NCBI RefSeq assembly: GCF_001642085.1
Contig: NZ_CP014699.1
Span: 434,001 to 498,000 of the forward strand
DNA length: 64,000 nucleotides
Direction: 5' to 3'
Source of the DNA: Streptococcus pantholopis
GTDB lineage: Bacteria; Bacillota; Bacilli; Lactobacillales; Streptococcaceae
The notes beneath the pieces were generated by a model that saw only the letters and a list, made by a program, of their open reading frames with translations, was not told the DNA's origin and did no database searches. Below, piece by piece: positions 33,731-42,452 of this stretch. The first letter of the stretch is position 1, and every line of letters starts with the position of its first letter. Both the position numbers and the translations under genes were made by a program.

Positions 33731-34570
33731 ATGAATAAGCTGCGCGCTGCTGTTTATGGACTGGTTGTCGGCGATGCTTTAGGATTTCCTGTAGAATTTA
33801 AGAAACGCGGCAGTTTTTATGTGGAAGAGATGACTGGTTTTGGAACTTATAATCAGCCTCCTGGGACATGGTCTGATGATTCCAGTATGACATTAGCAAC
33901 CTGTGATTCAATAAGGGAGATGGGGCGGATTGACTTAGATGATTTGCGCAGACGTTTTGAAAATTGGCTTTTTCATAGCGCCTATCGTGCGGGTGAAAGC
34001 TTATTTGATTATGGACGGACAACTTACGAGGCTTTGAAGGGCGGTTGCGGTATCAATGATTATCAGGCAAACGGCAATGGTTCATTGATGCGGATTATAC
34101 CGCTGGCCTTTCTTGATGTCAGCGACAGCGAAATTGAAGCGGTGTCGGCTCTTACCCATGCTCATCCCATTTCGAAGGAAGCCTGTTGTATTTATATCAA
34201 TATTGCCCGCCATCTTTTGGCTGGTCAAGATCTTTCTGCTATTTTAAAAGGATTAGAAGTCAGTGCACCTTTTGCTGATTTGAAAAATTTAGAGGTATTG
34301 CCTGAAAGCCAGGTCTCTTCCTCGGGCTTTGTTATCCACACTCTTCAGGCTTCGCTGTGGTGCCTGCTGCAAACCAGTTCTTTTTCTGAGGCTGTTTTAA
34401 GGGCGGTTAATCTGGGAGATGATTCGGATACGACAGGAGCGGTTACGGGTGCTTTGGCCGGAATAGTCTATGGCTATGAGGCTATTCCCAAAAACTGGAT
34501 TGCAGAGCTTAGGAATAAAGAGCTGATAGAGCGTTGTCTGTTTGATACGAACTTGATGAGTCATCAGTGA
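33731..34570 (+). CDS. ADP-ribosylglycohydrolase-family protein
   Basis: A 279-residue alpha-helical hydrolase of the DraG/ARH type. It has the metal-site motifs GDALG (14-18), TWSDDSSM (~47-53), NGSLMR (~120) and NLGDDSDTTGA (~232-242), all needed for the two-magnesium centre, so it should be active. It removes ADP-ribose from protein or nucleic acid, or hydrolyses related compounds. It is probably cotranscribed with the YozE-like gene. Confidence 0.9.
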   Translation: MNKLRAAVYGLVVGDALGFPVEFKKRGSFYVEEMTGFGTYNQPPGTWSDDSSMTLATCDSIREMGRIDLDDLRRRFENWLFHSAYRAGESLFDYGRTTYEALKGGCGINDYQANGNGSLMRIIPLAFLDVSDSEIEAVSALTHAHPISKEACCIYINIARHLLAGQDLSAILKGLEVSAPFADLKNLEVLPESQVSSSGFVIHTLQASLWCLLQTSSFSEAVLRAVNLGDDSDTTGAVTGALAGIVYGYEAIPKNWIAELRNKELIERCLFDTNLMSHQ

Positions 34571-34788
34571 TAAGCCCATAATACTGCATTTAGAGGCTTT
34601 CTGCTTTATTTCATTTTACCTTAAAAAAACTAGAGCAAGGTCTTTGCTTTGAACATTGTGGCAGTCTGACTTACGGCAAAAGTCAGGCCGATTGCCGATT
34701 TGTTTTTAAACCGGTCTGCAGACTGTAAAGGCGTTATTGAGGGACAGGCTTTACTGTCATGAAAAAGTCACGCTATGAGTGTGATTTT

Positions 34789-34798
34789 TTGGTATAAT
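34789..34798 (+). promoter_or_regulatory. phoH promoter -10
   Basis: TTGGTATAAT (extended -10, TATAAT at about 34793) lies ~150 bases before phoH. The hairpin module at 34822-34933 is located between this promoter and the start, so it would be part of the phoH mRNA leader. Confidence 0.6.
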
Positions 34799-34821
34799 GA
34801 AGGCACGGTAGCGATTTAATA

Positions 34822-34933
34822 ACTGAACACGCCCTAAACGCTGCGGGAAAAAGATGGCTGCCAGCATGATGCCCAGCATCACTTGCCATCCCCTATTTTC
34901 CCATTGCGTTTTTAATGGGCTTTGTATCTTATT
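34822..34933. repeat. Single hairpin module in the phoH leader, mosaic of two types
   Basis: Linker half (AACTGAACACGCCC), then the outer arms of a 'B' module (AAACGCTGCGGG ... TTGCGTTTTTA) enclosing the inner loop of an 'A' module (GATGCCCAGCATC), then the second linker half (GGGCTTTGTATCTT). The outer and inner parts come from different module types. Confidence 0.85.
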
Positions 34934-34944
34934 TGAGGAGTGTA

Positions 34945-35928
34945 TTGTTGCAAGATTTTTCAATTGATATTACCTTGAATCATCCGGATGATTTGCTTAA
35001 TTTATTTGGTTCCAATGAACGCCATTTAAAATTAATCGAAGACCATCTGGGAGTGACTATTCATGCTAGAACAGAGCGTATCCAAATAGTCAGCAGCGAT
35101 CAAGAGTCTCTTGAAACAGCCAGATTGGCTATTGAGGCTCTTCTTATTCTGGTCAGCCGTGGTATGTTAATCAATACTTCTGATGTTATAACGGCTTTGT
35201 CCATGGCAGAAAACGGCAGTATTGACCAGTTTGTGGCACTTTATGAGCAGGAGATTATTACAGACACGTATGGCCGTCCGATACGAGTAAAAACTTTAGG
35301 ACAGAAAGCTTATGTGGACAGTGTTAACAGCCATGACCTTGTGTTTGGAATAGGTCCTGCAGGGACCGGAAAAACTTTTTTGGCAGTAACGCTTGCGGTC
35401 ACTGCTTTAAAACGCGGACAGGTAAAACGTATTATTCTGACCAGACCAGCGGTTGAAGCCGGTGAAAACCTAGGATTTTTGCCGGGAGATCTCAAAGAAA
35501 AGGTTGATCCTTATCTGCGTCCGGTCTATGATGCCCTTTATCACATTTTAGGAAAAGAACAAACCGTCCGTCTGATGGAGCGCGATATTATTGAGATTGC
35601 CCCTTTAGCATACATGCGGGGGCGTACGTTGGATGATGCCTTTGTTATTCTTGATGAAGCCCAAAACACAACGGTTATGCAGATGAAAATGTTTTTGACG
35701 CGTTTGGGTTTTCATTCAAAAATGATTATCAATGGTGATATCAGCCAGATTGATTTGCCCCATCACGCTAAGTCCGGTTTAGTTGATGCTTCTGAAAAAC
35801 TGAAGGGTATTAAGGCGCTGGACTTTGTTTATCTGTCAGCCAAAGATGTTGTCCGACATCCTCTTGTCGCAGAAATCATCGACGCTTATGAACAACAAGA
35901 TACAAAGGCCGTTAAAAAATCCGTATGA
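34945..35928 (+). CDS. phoH: PhoH-like ATPase
   Basis: A ~327-residue protein with an N-terminal KH-like region (SNERHLKLIEDHLGV) and a P-loop ATPase domain with Walker A GPAGTGKT (~residue 137) and Walker B AFVILDEAQN (~235). PhoH proteins are RNA-linked ATPases. No ATG is present; consecutive TTG codons at 34945/34948 follow GAGGAG and match the family N-terminus (LQDFS). The last ~10 codons ([11 protein letters not shown]) lie inside a reversed hairpin-repeat linker, so the natural C-terminus appears to have been replaced. Confidence 0.9.
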   Translation: MLQDFSIDITLNHPDDLLNLFGSNERHLKLIEDHLGVTIHARTERIQIVSSDQESLETARLAIEALLILVSRGMLINTSDVITALSMAENGSIDQFVALYEQEIITDTYGRPIRVKTLGQKAYVDSVNSHDLVFGIGPAGTGKTFLAVTLAVTALKRGQVKRIILTRPAVEAGENLGFLPGDLKEKVDPYLRPVYDALYHILGKEQTVRLMERDIIEIAPLAYMRGRTLDDAFVILDEAQNTTVMQMKMFLTRLGFHSKMIINGDISQIDLPHHAKSGLVDASEKLKGIKALDFVYLSAKDVVRHPLVAEIIDAYEQQDTKAVKKSV

Positions 35929-36187
35929 AAATAGGGGATGGCAAGTGATGCTGGCATCACGCTGACAGCCATCTTTTTCCCGCAGCGTTTAGGGTGTGTT
36001 TAATTAACAAGATACAAAGCCCGTTTAAAGCTCACAGCAAAAATAGGAGCCTGCCTGCTGAGTCATCGAAGACCAAAGGAAGGCTATACTCACAGAGCAG
36101 CCACATTCGTATGTCAGCTTACGCTTCCTACGATTGCGTCTCTTTTTTGCAAAGAGCTTAGGCCGTGTTCAATTCAACAAAGTACAG
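35891..36187. repeat. Modular hairpin repeat array 3 (reverse orientation)
   Basis: Read on the minus strand: a linker, a 'D' module (GCTCTTTGCAAAAAAGAGACG ... GCTGTGAGCTTTAA, ~130 bases), a linker, then a hybrid module with 'B' left arm (AAACGCTGCGGG) and 'A' right arm (CATACGGATTTTTTAAC), and a final linker half that lies within the 3' end of phoH. The array separates phoH from the glycosylase gene. Confidence 0.85.
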
Positions 36188-36230
36188 TGATCTGTTTAAC
36201 CTTATTGTGAAAGTGAAAGGGAGGGGTATA

Positions 36231-36812
36231 GTGGCAGAGACAGTATTTCAGAAAATCATGCAGGATGAAGCCAATCTGACTTATACTCGGGCCGGAATCG
36301 AGCCTCTATTCGCTGCACCGAAAACAGCCCGTATTGTGATTGTCGGGCAGGCTCCGGGGATTGTTGCTCAGACAAGCCGTCTGTACTGGAATGACCGGAG
36401 CGGTATCCGTCTGCGGGACTGGCTGGGAGTGGATGAAGAAACCTTTTACCATTCCGATCTTTTTGGCATTTTGGCTATGGATTTTTACTATCCGGGTAAG
36501 GGGAAATCCGGAGATTTACCGCTGCGCAAAGGTTTTGCTGAAAAGTGGCACCCTCAGCTGTTGGCGCAGATGCCGGAAGTTAAATTGGTGATTTTGGTTG
36601 GCAGCTATTCACAGCAGTATTATTTAGGTGCTGACCGCCGTAAAACTTTAACAGAGACCGTTCAGCACTATAAAGACTACCTGCCTCAGTACTTTCCTTT
36701 GGTCCATCCTTCTCCCCGCAATCAACTTTGGATGGCCAAAAACCCATGGTTTGAAGAAGATGTCATACCGGCATTGAAAACAGTTGTAGCTGAAATTTTG
36801 GAAGGGGCATAG
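36231..36812 (+). CDS. Uracil-DNA glycosylase family protein
   Basis: Starting at GTG 36231 behind GGGAGGGG the product has 193 residues; upstream in-frame codons lie in repeat sequence. Motif A is IVGQAPGIVAQ and motif B HPSPRNQLW, as in the UDG superfamily enzymes that remove uracil or other damaged bases. It belongs to the small 'uracil-DNA glycosylase-like' group seen in streptococci; exact specificity is unknown. Confidence 0.85.
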   Translation: MAETVFQKIMQDEANLTYTRAGIEPLFAAPKTARIVIVGQAPGIVAQTSRLYWNDRSGIRLRDWLGVDEETFYHSDLFGILAMDFYYPGKGKSGDLPLRKGFAEKWHPQLLAQMPEVKLVILVGSYSQQYYLGADRRKTLTETVQHYKDYLPQYFPLVHPSPRNQLWMAKNPWFEEDVIPALKTVVAEILEGA

Positions 36813-36923
36813 ATCTGTCTAAGCTGGGGATAAAAAGTCTTTGAGGCGGTTTTCAATTATTTTACTAATTTTAACTGTTGAAAATCCTAAAATAGGCGTG
36901 GCAGTAGAGAATGCGCTGCAGTT

Positions 36924-36962
36924 TGAAGACGTTTCTGCTCAGGTAGCAAAACGTCTTTTTAT
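36924..36962 (+). terminator. Terminator after the glycosylase gene
   Basis: Arms AAGACGTTT and AAACGTCTT with a 13-base loop followed by TTTATT. Confidence 0.8.
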
Positions 36963-36997
36963 TCTTCAAAAAGAGCGCGAATATTTTTTCTGTGGTA

Positions 36998-37152
36998 TAA
37001 TGGGGGTGAGTAAAGATTAGCGAAAGGAAGAGGACAGTCCCCTGCTGTAAGGGGCATCAGTCAGGTGCTTTGCAGCAGACTCAGCCATTACCAAAATGTC
37101 CGTCAGAAGTTTTTCTGCCGGGTTTGGCTGCTGTCCTAAACAGCTTAATTAA
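36998..37152 (+). promoter_or_regulatory. Promoter and ~150-base leader of ybeY
   Basis: TGTGGTATAATGG gives a -10 near 36999-37006. The transcribed leader contains GTCCCCTGCTGTAAGGGGC and a small inverted repeat GCTGTCCTAAACAGC just before the ybeY ATG, and no evident Shine-Dalgarno sequence. No known riboswitch was recognised. Confidence 0.45.
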
Positions 37153-37647
37153 ATGTATATAGAGATGGTTGATGAGACAGGACAGGTCTCTCAGGAGATG
37201 ATGGCGCAAACACTTGACCTGCTTAATTTTGCTGCAGAAAAGATCGGCAAAGAAAATAAGGAGATGGCGGTGACTTTTGTGACAAATGAGCGCAGCCGCC
37301 AGCTGAATGTCAAATACCGTGAAACTGACCGCCCGACTGATGTCATTAGTCTGGAGTATAAACCTGACCGACCTGCAGCCTTGGGCAGCACATCTGCTAA
37401 AGAAAATGCAGAGCTGGCTGACTTGCTGGAAGAGCTGAACGCCTATATCGGTGAACTCTTTATTTCTGTTGATAAAGCGCATGAACAGGCGGCAGAATAC
37501 GGTCATTCTTTTGAACGGGAAATGGGTTTTTTAGCGGTGCATGGCTTTTTGCATATTAACGGCTATGATCACTATACGCCCGAAGAGGAAAAAGCAATGT
37601 TCACACTACAGGAAGAGATATTAACGGCTTATGGACTTACGCGATAA
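37153..37647 (+). CDS. ybeY: Endoribonuclease YbeY
   Basis: A 164-residue zinc RNase with the metal site [11 protein letters not shown] (H130, H134, H140), needed for 16S rRNA 3' end maturation and ribosome quality control. TDVISLEY near residue 62 is also typical. The start MYIEM matches streptococcal homologues although no ribosome-binding site is visible. It overlaps dgkA by 17 bases. Confidence 0.95.
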   Translation: MYIEMVDETGQVSQEMMAQTLDLLNFAAEKIGKENKEMAVTFVTNERSRQLNVKYRETDRPTDVISLEYKPDRPAALGSTSAKENAELADLLEELNAYIGELFISVDKAHEQAAEYGHSFEREMGFLAVHGFLHINGYDHYTPEEEKAMFTLQEEILTAYGLTR

Positions 37648-38038
37648 TCATTCACAAAAAAAGTGGAAAAATATGACCCTGATGGCAAGTATGGAATTTG
37701 CCATTACCGGAATTTTAACGGCTTTTAGAGAAGAACGTAATCTGCGCAAGCACTTAGTGTCTGCCGTTTTAGCGGCTCTTTCCGGTCTTATTTTTAGAAT
37801 TTCAGGGCTGGAATGGCTCTTTCTTTTCTTGGCCATTTTTTTGGTTATTGCCTTTGAAATTGTGAATTCAGCTATTGAAAATGTGGTTGACCTAGCCAGC
37901 AATTATCACTTTTCCATGCTGGCTAAAAATGCTAAAGATATGGCTGCTGGGGCTGTTTTGGTTGTTTCAGGCTACGCTGTTTTGACGGGCTTGATTATCT
38001 TTTTGCCTAAAATTTTCAGATTAATTTTTGGGCTGTAG
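37631..38038 (+). CDS. dgkA: Diacylglycerol/undecaprenol kinase
   Basis: A 135-residue three-helix membrane kinase with the signature [14 protein letters not shown] (about 75-88). In Gram-positives this enzyme phosphorylates undecaprenol to recycle the wall lipid carrier; in S. mutans it is linked to acid tolerance. The start overlaps ybeY, and era follows after a repeat insertion, so the usual ybeY-dgkA-era order is conserved. Confidence 0.93.
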   Translation: MDLRDNHSQKKWKNMTLMASMEFAITGILTAFREERNLRKHLVSAVLAALSGLIFRISGLEWLFLFLAIFLVIAFEIVNSAIENVVDLASNYHFSMLAKNAKDMAAGAVLVVSGYAVLTGLIIFLPKIFRLIFGL

Positions 38039-38129
38039 CGATCATTGTTTATTATTAATTGGAAAGGAAGGAAAACACTGTATTTGGCCGTCTGACAAGG
38101 TCAGCCAAATACGAAAGTTGTACGGTTAA

Positions 38130-38312
38130 CCTGTTCTTAGATGAGGCTGGGAAAAAGTACTGCCTCGTTTCACTTTTTTGGACATGTGAGTTTGATGCAG
38201 TGGTTGATTGGAAGTTCTTATCCCCTGTCAAGCAAGGGACAGCGACCTCTCTAACCAACTTTGCGGAGGTAGGACAACAAAATCAAAATCGTTATTTTAT
38301 GACGATTTACTG
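38130..38312. repeat. TGGGAC-type intergenic repeat, reversed long copy between dgkA and era
   Basis: Its reverse complement matches 23280-23475 block by block: 'aaatcgtcataaaat', 'gattttgttgtcctacctccg', 'gaggtcgctgtcccttg', 'ggataagaacttcc', 'aaaaaagtgaaacgaggca'. The insertion separates era from dgkA. Confidence 0.8.
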
Positions 38313-38347
38313 ATTTAGGTTTGCCGGACGATGTTTTTAATGAGATT

Positions 38348-39247
38348 ATGACGTTTAAATCAGGATTTGCTGCCATTTTGGGGCGGCCCAATGTGGGAAA
38401 ATCAACCTTTTTGAACCATGTTTTAGGTCAAAAAGTTGCGATTATGAGTGATAAAGCGCAGACGACCCGCAACAAAATCATGGGGATTTACACAACTGCG
38501 TCAGAGCAAATTGTTTTTATTGATACTCCCGGTATTCATAAACCCAAAACAGCTTTGGGGAATTTTATGGTGGAAGCAGCATATAGCACGCTTCGTGAAG
38601 TAGATACGGTGCTTTTTATGGTGCCTGCTGACGAGCAGCGGGGCAAGGGCGATAACATGATTATGGAACGTCTTAAAGCTGCTAAAATTCCTGTTATTTT
38701 GGTCATTAATAAGATCGATAAGGTTCATCCGGATCAATTGCTGGAAAAAATAGACGATTTTAAAGACCAGATGGATTTTCAGGAGATTGTGCCGATCTCA
38801 GCTCTCCAAGGAAATAATGTGGAGAGTTTGATGACTATCTTAAAAAAGAATTTAGCAGAAGGCGTCCAATACTTTCCCGAAGAGCAAATTACTGACCATC
38901 CGGAGCGTTTTTTAGTGTCCGAGATGATTCGGGAGAAGGTTCTTTTGCTGACTCAGCAGGAGGTTCCACATTCAGTCGCTGTCGTGATCGAATCCATGAA
39001 ACGTGACAGAGAAACGGATAAAATTCATATTCATGCGACTATTATGGTGGAACGCGACAGTCAAAAGGGCATTATTATCGGTAAAAACGGCAGTATGCTT
39101 AAAAAAATCGGGAAAATGGCGCGTCGGGACATAGAAGTTATGCTGGGGGATAAGGTTTATTTGGAAACATGGGTTAAGGTCAAGAAAAACTGGCGGGACA
39201 AGAAACTGGATTTGGCTGACTTTGGCTATAAAGCAAAAGATTATTAA
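38348..39247 (+). CDS. era: GTPase Era
   Basis: From the ATG at 38348 the product has 299 residues and begins [20 protein letters not shown] (G1 P-loop), with G3 DTPGIHKP, G4 NKID, and a C-terminal KH domain ([15 protein letters not shown]) that binds the 3' end of 16S rRNA. It functions in 30S assembly. An upstream TTG frame lies in repeat sequence and is not the start. Confidence 0.96.
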   Translation: MTFKSGFAAILGRPNVGKSTFLNHVLGQKVAIMSDKAQTTRNKIMGIYTTASEQIVFIDTPGIHKPKTALGNFMVEAAYSTLREVDTVLFMVPADEQRGKGDNMIMERLKAAKIPVILVINKIDKVHPDQLLEKIDDFKDQMDFQEIVPISALQGNNVESLMTILKKNLAEGVQYFPEEQITDHPERFLVSEMIREKVLLLTQQEVPHSVAVVIESMKRDRETDKIHIHATIMVERDSQKGIIIGKNGSMLKKIGKMARRDIEVMLGDKVYLETWVKVKKNWRDKKLDLADFGYKAKDY

Positions 39248-39318
39248 AATTGAAAGATTGCATACTGATATATAAGCTAAGAGAATGGCATTGTCCTTAG
39301 TGATAGAGGAGTGGTCAG

Positions 39319-39560
39319 ATGGAAAGCGCAAATGAACTGTCTATTGAAGAAAGCGGCTGCCATAATACACAGACCATCCTTTTTCTGCATGCTTCAGGAT
39401 ACAGCAGTAAGGTATGGGGCTGCCATATTGCGGCGCTTAAAAGTGATTTCCATTGTCTTGCTGTTGATTTGCCTGGCCATGGCAAAAGTTTGAAGACTGC
39501 TTGGACAAATTTTGATACTGCAGCGGAGATGCTGGCTGATATTATCAAAAAAAGGGCTCA
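39319..39560 (+). pseudogene. Alpha/beta hydrolase truncated by a repeat array
   Basis: The first ~80 codons encode the start of an alpha/beta hydrolase: strand and oxyanion region TILFLHASGYSSKVWG and AVDLPGHGKS. At about 39558 the sequence turns into 105-base repeat units, and the frame ends at 39638 in repeat-encoded residues. The nucleophile elbow and the rest of the ~250-residue fold are missing, so the gene is inactive. Confidence 0.85.
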
Positions 39561-40398
39561 TAGCCGCCCCCTTCTAGTTGTTCTGGCAGAGGTGCGCCTA
39601 CGAAATCAAAGATTTCGGACTTACCGCCAGCCGTAAACGTCTGAAGGCTTTGTCGCCTTAACAGTCGACCGCCCCCTTCTAGTCGTCTTGGCAGAGGTGC
39701 GTCTGCGAAATCAAAGATTTCGGACTTACCGCCAGCCGTAAACGTCTGAAGGCTTTGTCGTCCTAGCGGCCGACCGCCCCCTTCTAGTTGTTCTGGCAGG
39801 GGTGCGCAGACGAAATCACAGATTTCGGACTTACCGTCTTTTTGCTTTGCTCTTTTAACGGGCTTTGTATCTTGTTAAATTGAACACGCCCTAAAATCCT
39901 AGTGAAAAAGATGGCTGTCATCGTGATGCGAGCCTCACTTGTCATCCCCTATTTTCATACGGATTTTTTACCGGGCTTTGTATCTTGTTAATTGAACACG
40001 GGCTAAGCTCTTTGCAAAAAAGAGACGCAGTTGTAGGAAGCGTAAGCTGACATACGAATGTGGCTGCTCTGTGAGTATAGTCTTCCCTTAAGTCTTTAGT
40101 GACTCGGCAGTCAGGCTCCTATTTTTGCTGTGAGCTTGAACGCCCTTTGTATCTTGTTAATTGAACACGCCCTAAACGCTGCGGGAAAAAGATGTCCTGA
40201 CTTAGAATCTGGCGATTCGTCAGTCAGTCCCCTATTTTCCTTTTGCGTTTTTAACGGGCTTTGTATCTTGTTGGAACTGAACACGGGCTAAGAGCTGTGC
40301 AAAAAAGATAAAATCTCCTAGAGTCTTAGCGACTCTTCGTCAATTTTCCTATTTTTGCTTTGCTCTTTTAACGCCCTTTGTATCTTGTTGGAGGTGTG
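39558..40398. repeat. Modular hairpin repeat array 4, most diverse
   Basis: From left: two full and one partial 105-base 'E' units (GGCAG at 39585, 39690 and 39795), a 'C' end, then linker-'A'-linker-'D'-linker-'B'-linker-'C'-linker. The linkers are versions of GGGCTTTGTATCTTGTT(GGA)ATTGAACACGCCC. The last linker runs into TTGGAGG, the ribosome-binding site of the DinB-like gene. All module types are present, each with its own inner hairpin (e.g. GAGTCTTAGCGACTC in 'C'). Confidence 0.88.
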
Positions 40399-40400
40399 AG

Positions 40401-40925
40401 ATGGGGTATTTGGATATGTTGACAGAGAGTGTTGATCGTGCTGTGGAACGTTTTGAGCGTTTGTTTGAAGGGGTAACAGCTGAGCAGGCCAATGCTTTTC
40501 CCGCAGAGAAGATATCGGAGCAGCTGAAATCAATGACTTGGCTGGCTTGGCATACAGCAAGGGAGATGGATTTTCAAATTGCAGACTTGGCTGGCAGCCT
40601 GCCTATTTGGCTCAGTCAGGGCTGGAAGGAGAAGTTTCGTCTGGATTTGCCGGATGATACGCAGGACTGGTGCCATACATTGGCAGAGGCCAAGAAGGTT
40701 CAAGTCAGTGACTTAGAGCTTGTACTGGCTTATTTACGTTCGGCTGCTGATTTTACTAAAAGTTACCTCAAATCATTGGATGAAAAACACCTTGATGATG
40801 TGATTGATGAGAGCTGGACACCTGCGGTTACCAGAGGAATGCGTTTGGTTTCGATTATTGATGATGCAGCCATGCACTCAGGGCAAGTGATTTATGCCAG
40901 ACGTCTTCTTGGTTTACAAGATTAA
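40401..40925 (+). CDS. DinB-superfamily protein
   Basis: A 174-residue four-helix protein with spaced histidines (WLAWHTAREMD near residue 51 and AAMHSGQVIYARRLLG near 158) that fit the metal-binding DinB/YfiT fold. Members act as thiol-dependent transferases or have unknown roles. The start lies behind TTGGAGG contributed by the end of a repeat linker. The gene precedes mutM by 13 bases and may be cotranscribed with it. Confidence 0.8.
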   Translation: MGYLDMLTESVDRAVERFERLFEGVTAEQANAFPAEKISEQLKSMTWLAWHTAREMDFQIADLAGSLPIWLSQGWKEKFRLDLPDDTQDWCHTLAEAKKVQVSDLELVLAYLRSAADFTKSYLKSLDEKHLDDVIDESWTPAVTRGMRLVSIIDDAAMHSGQVIYARRLLGLQD

Positions 40926-40938
40926 TAAGAGGTAGATT

Positions 40939-41760
40939 ATGCCTGAGTTGCCAGAAGTAGAGACCGTCAGACGTGGTTTAGAGCGATTGGTTGCCGGCCG
41001 TTCCATTTCCAGCGTTAAAGTTGGCGTCCCTAAAATGATTAAAACGAACTCAGAGGCTTTTAAATATGAGCTTTTGGGGGAAACAGTCCAAAGCGTGAGA
41101 CGGCGGGGAAAATACCTTATTTTTGATTTTGGTGAACGTGTTTTGATTTCCCATCTGAGAATGGAAGGCAAGTACCTGCTTTTTTCTGAAGAAGTTCCTA
41201 AAAATAAGCATTTTCACCTTTTCTTTGGTCTGGACGATGGATCTACTTTAGTCTATCAGGATGTCCGAAAGTTCGGTACCTTTGAGCTTTTGCCAAAATC
41301 ACATGAGCGCTCTTACTTCGAAGAGAAAAAGCTTGGTCCGGAACCTACTAAAGCCAGTTTTAAACTGGCTCCTTTTGAGAGTGCTCTGCTTTCTTCTCAT
41401 AAATGCATCAAACCGCTCCTTTTGAAGCAAAAATTAGTCGCAGGTTTAGGCAATATTTATGCGGATGAAGTGCTCTGGGCAGCCAAAGTTCATCCGGAGC
41501 GCTTGTCAGATAATCTGAAAAAAACTGAAATCAAGCGTCTGCATGATGAAACGATTCGTATTTTACAGCTGGGAATTGCTAAAGGCGGGTCGACTATCAG
41601 AACTTACCGCAATGCCTTGGGCGAAGATGGAACCATGCAGAATTATTTGCAGGTTTATGGCAGAACTGATGAACCCTGCATGCGCTGCGGGACTCCCATT
41701 AAAAAGATAAAAGTAGGAGGACGGGGAAGCCATTTCTGCCCCGGATGTCAAAAAGGATGA
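40939..41760 (+). CDS. mutM: Formamidopyrimidine-DNA glycosylase
   Basis: A 273-residue enzyme with the catalytic N-terminus [13 protein letters not shown] (Pro after Met), the helix-two-turn-helix [15 protein letters not shown] and a C-terminal zinc finger ([20 protein letters not shown] then CPGC). It removes 8-oxoguanine and nicks the strand. Its stop overlaps the coaE start (ATGA). Confidence 0.97.
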   Translation: MPELPEVETVRRGLERLVAGRSISSVKVGVPKMIKTNSEAFKYELLGETVQSVRRRGKYLIFDFGERVLISHLRMEGKYLLFSEEVPKNKHFHLFFGLDDGSTLVYQDVRKFGTFELLPKSHERSYFEEKKLGPEPTKASFKLAPFESALLSSHKCIKPLLLKQKLVAGLGNIYADEVLWAAKVHPERLSDNLKKTEIKRLHDETIRILQLGIAKGGSTIRTYRNALGEDGTMQNYLQVYGRTDEPCMRCGTPIKKIKVGGRGSHFCPGCQKG

Positions 41761-42356
41761 CTAAAATTATTGGAATTACCGGCGGCATCGCCTCTGGTAA
41801 ATCAACAGTTACAGGAATTATTCGTAAGGCCGGCTACAAGGTTGTTGACGCTGACAGTCTTGTTCATGATCTGCAGGCTAAGGGAGGCGCGCTCTATAAG
41901 GCGCTTCTTGCTTGGCTGGGGACCGGTATTTTATTGGACAATGGTGAGCTGGACAGGTCTAAGCTGTCTGCTTTAATTTTTGGAAACGAGGAAAAAAGAG
42001 CGCAGTCCGCTCAGCTGCAAAATCCGATTATTCGCCGTGAATTAGCAAAAAAACGCGCAGAATTAGCGCAGACAGAAAGCCTCTTTTTCATGGATATTCC
42101 GCTTTTGATTGAGCAGGATTATAGGAAGTGGTTTGATGCGGTCTGGATAGTTTATGCTGATAAAAGTACTCAAATCCGGCGACTGATGGAACGAAATGGC
42201 TACAGCCAAGATGAAGCTCAAAAACGCCTAGCTTCCCAGATGCCTTTAAAGGAAAAATGTCAATATGCTGATGCGGTGATTGATAATAATGGCAGTTTAG
42301 CGGATTTGCAGGAGCAAGTCACAAAGTTATTAAAACGATTAGAAGATGCCGGCTAA
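41757..42356 (+). CDS. coaE: Dephospho-CoA kinase
   Basis: From the ATG at 41757 overlapping the mutM stop, the product has 199 residues with the P-loop [13 protein letters not shown], and [10 protein letters not shown] further on. It performs the last step of coenzyme A synthesis. The mutM-coaE-pmrA order is typical of streptococci. Confidence 0.96.
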   Translation: MTKIIGITGGIASGKSTVTGIIRKAGYKVVDADSLVHDLQAKGGALYKALLAWLGTGILLDNGELDRSKLSALIFGNEEKRAQSAQLQNPIIRRELAKKRAELAQTESLFFMDIPLLIEQDYRKWFDAVWIVYADKSTQIRRLMERNGYSQDEAQKRLASQMPLKEKCQYADAVIDNNGSLADLQEQVTKLLKRLEDAG

Positions 42357-42452
42357 AATGGTGCGGCGGCAATAGCTGTCAAATATATGTACGAAAGAAG
42401 ATGAGGACTTATCGAAGAAGAAATAGTAGCCGAAATTGACTGGCGGCGAAAT

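Noticed and set aside
37007..37152. A riboswitch in the ybeY leader
   Set aside because: There are GC-rich inverted repeats but no match to a riboswitch consensus that I could recognise.
38059..38313. An 84-codon frame between dgkA and era
   Set aside because: It lies entirely within the reversed TGGGAC-type repeat and shows no protein-like features.
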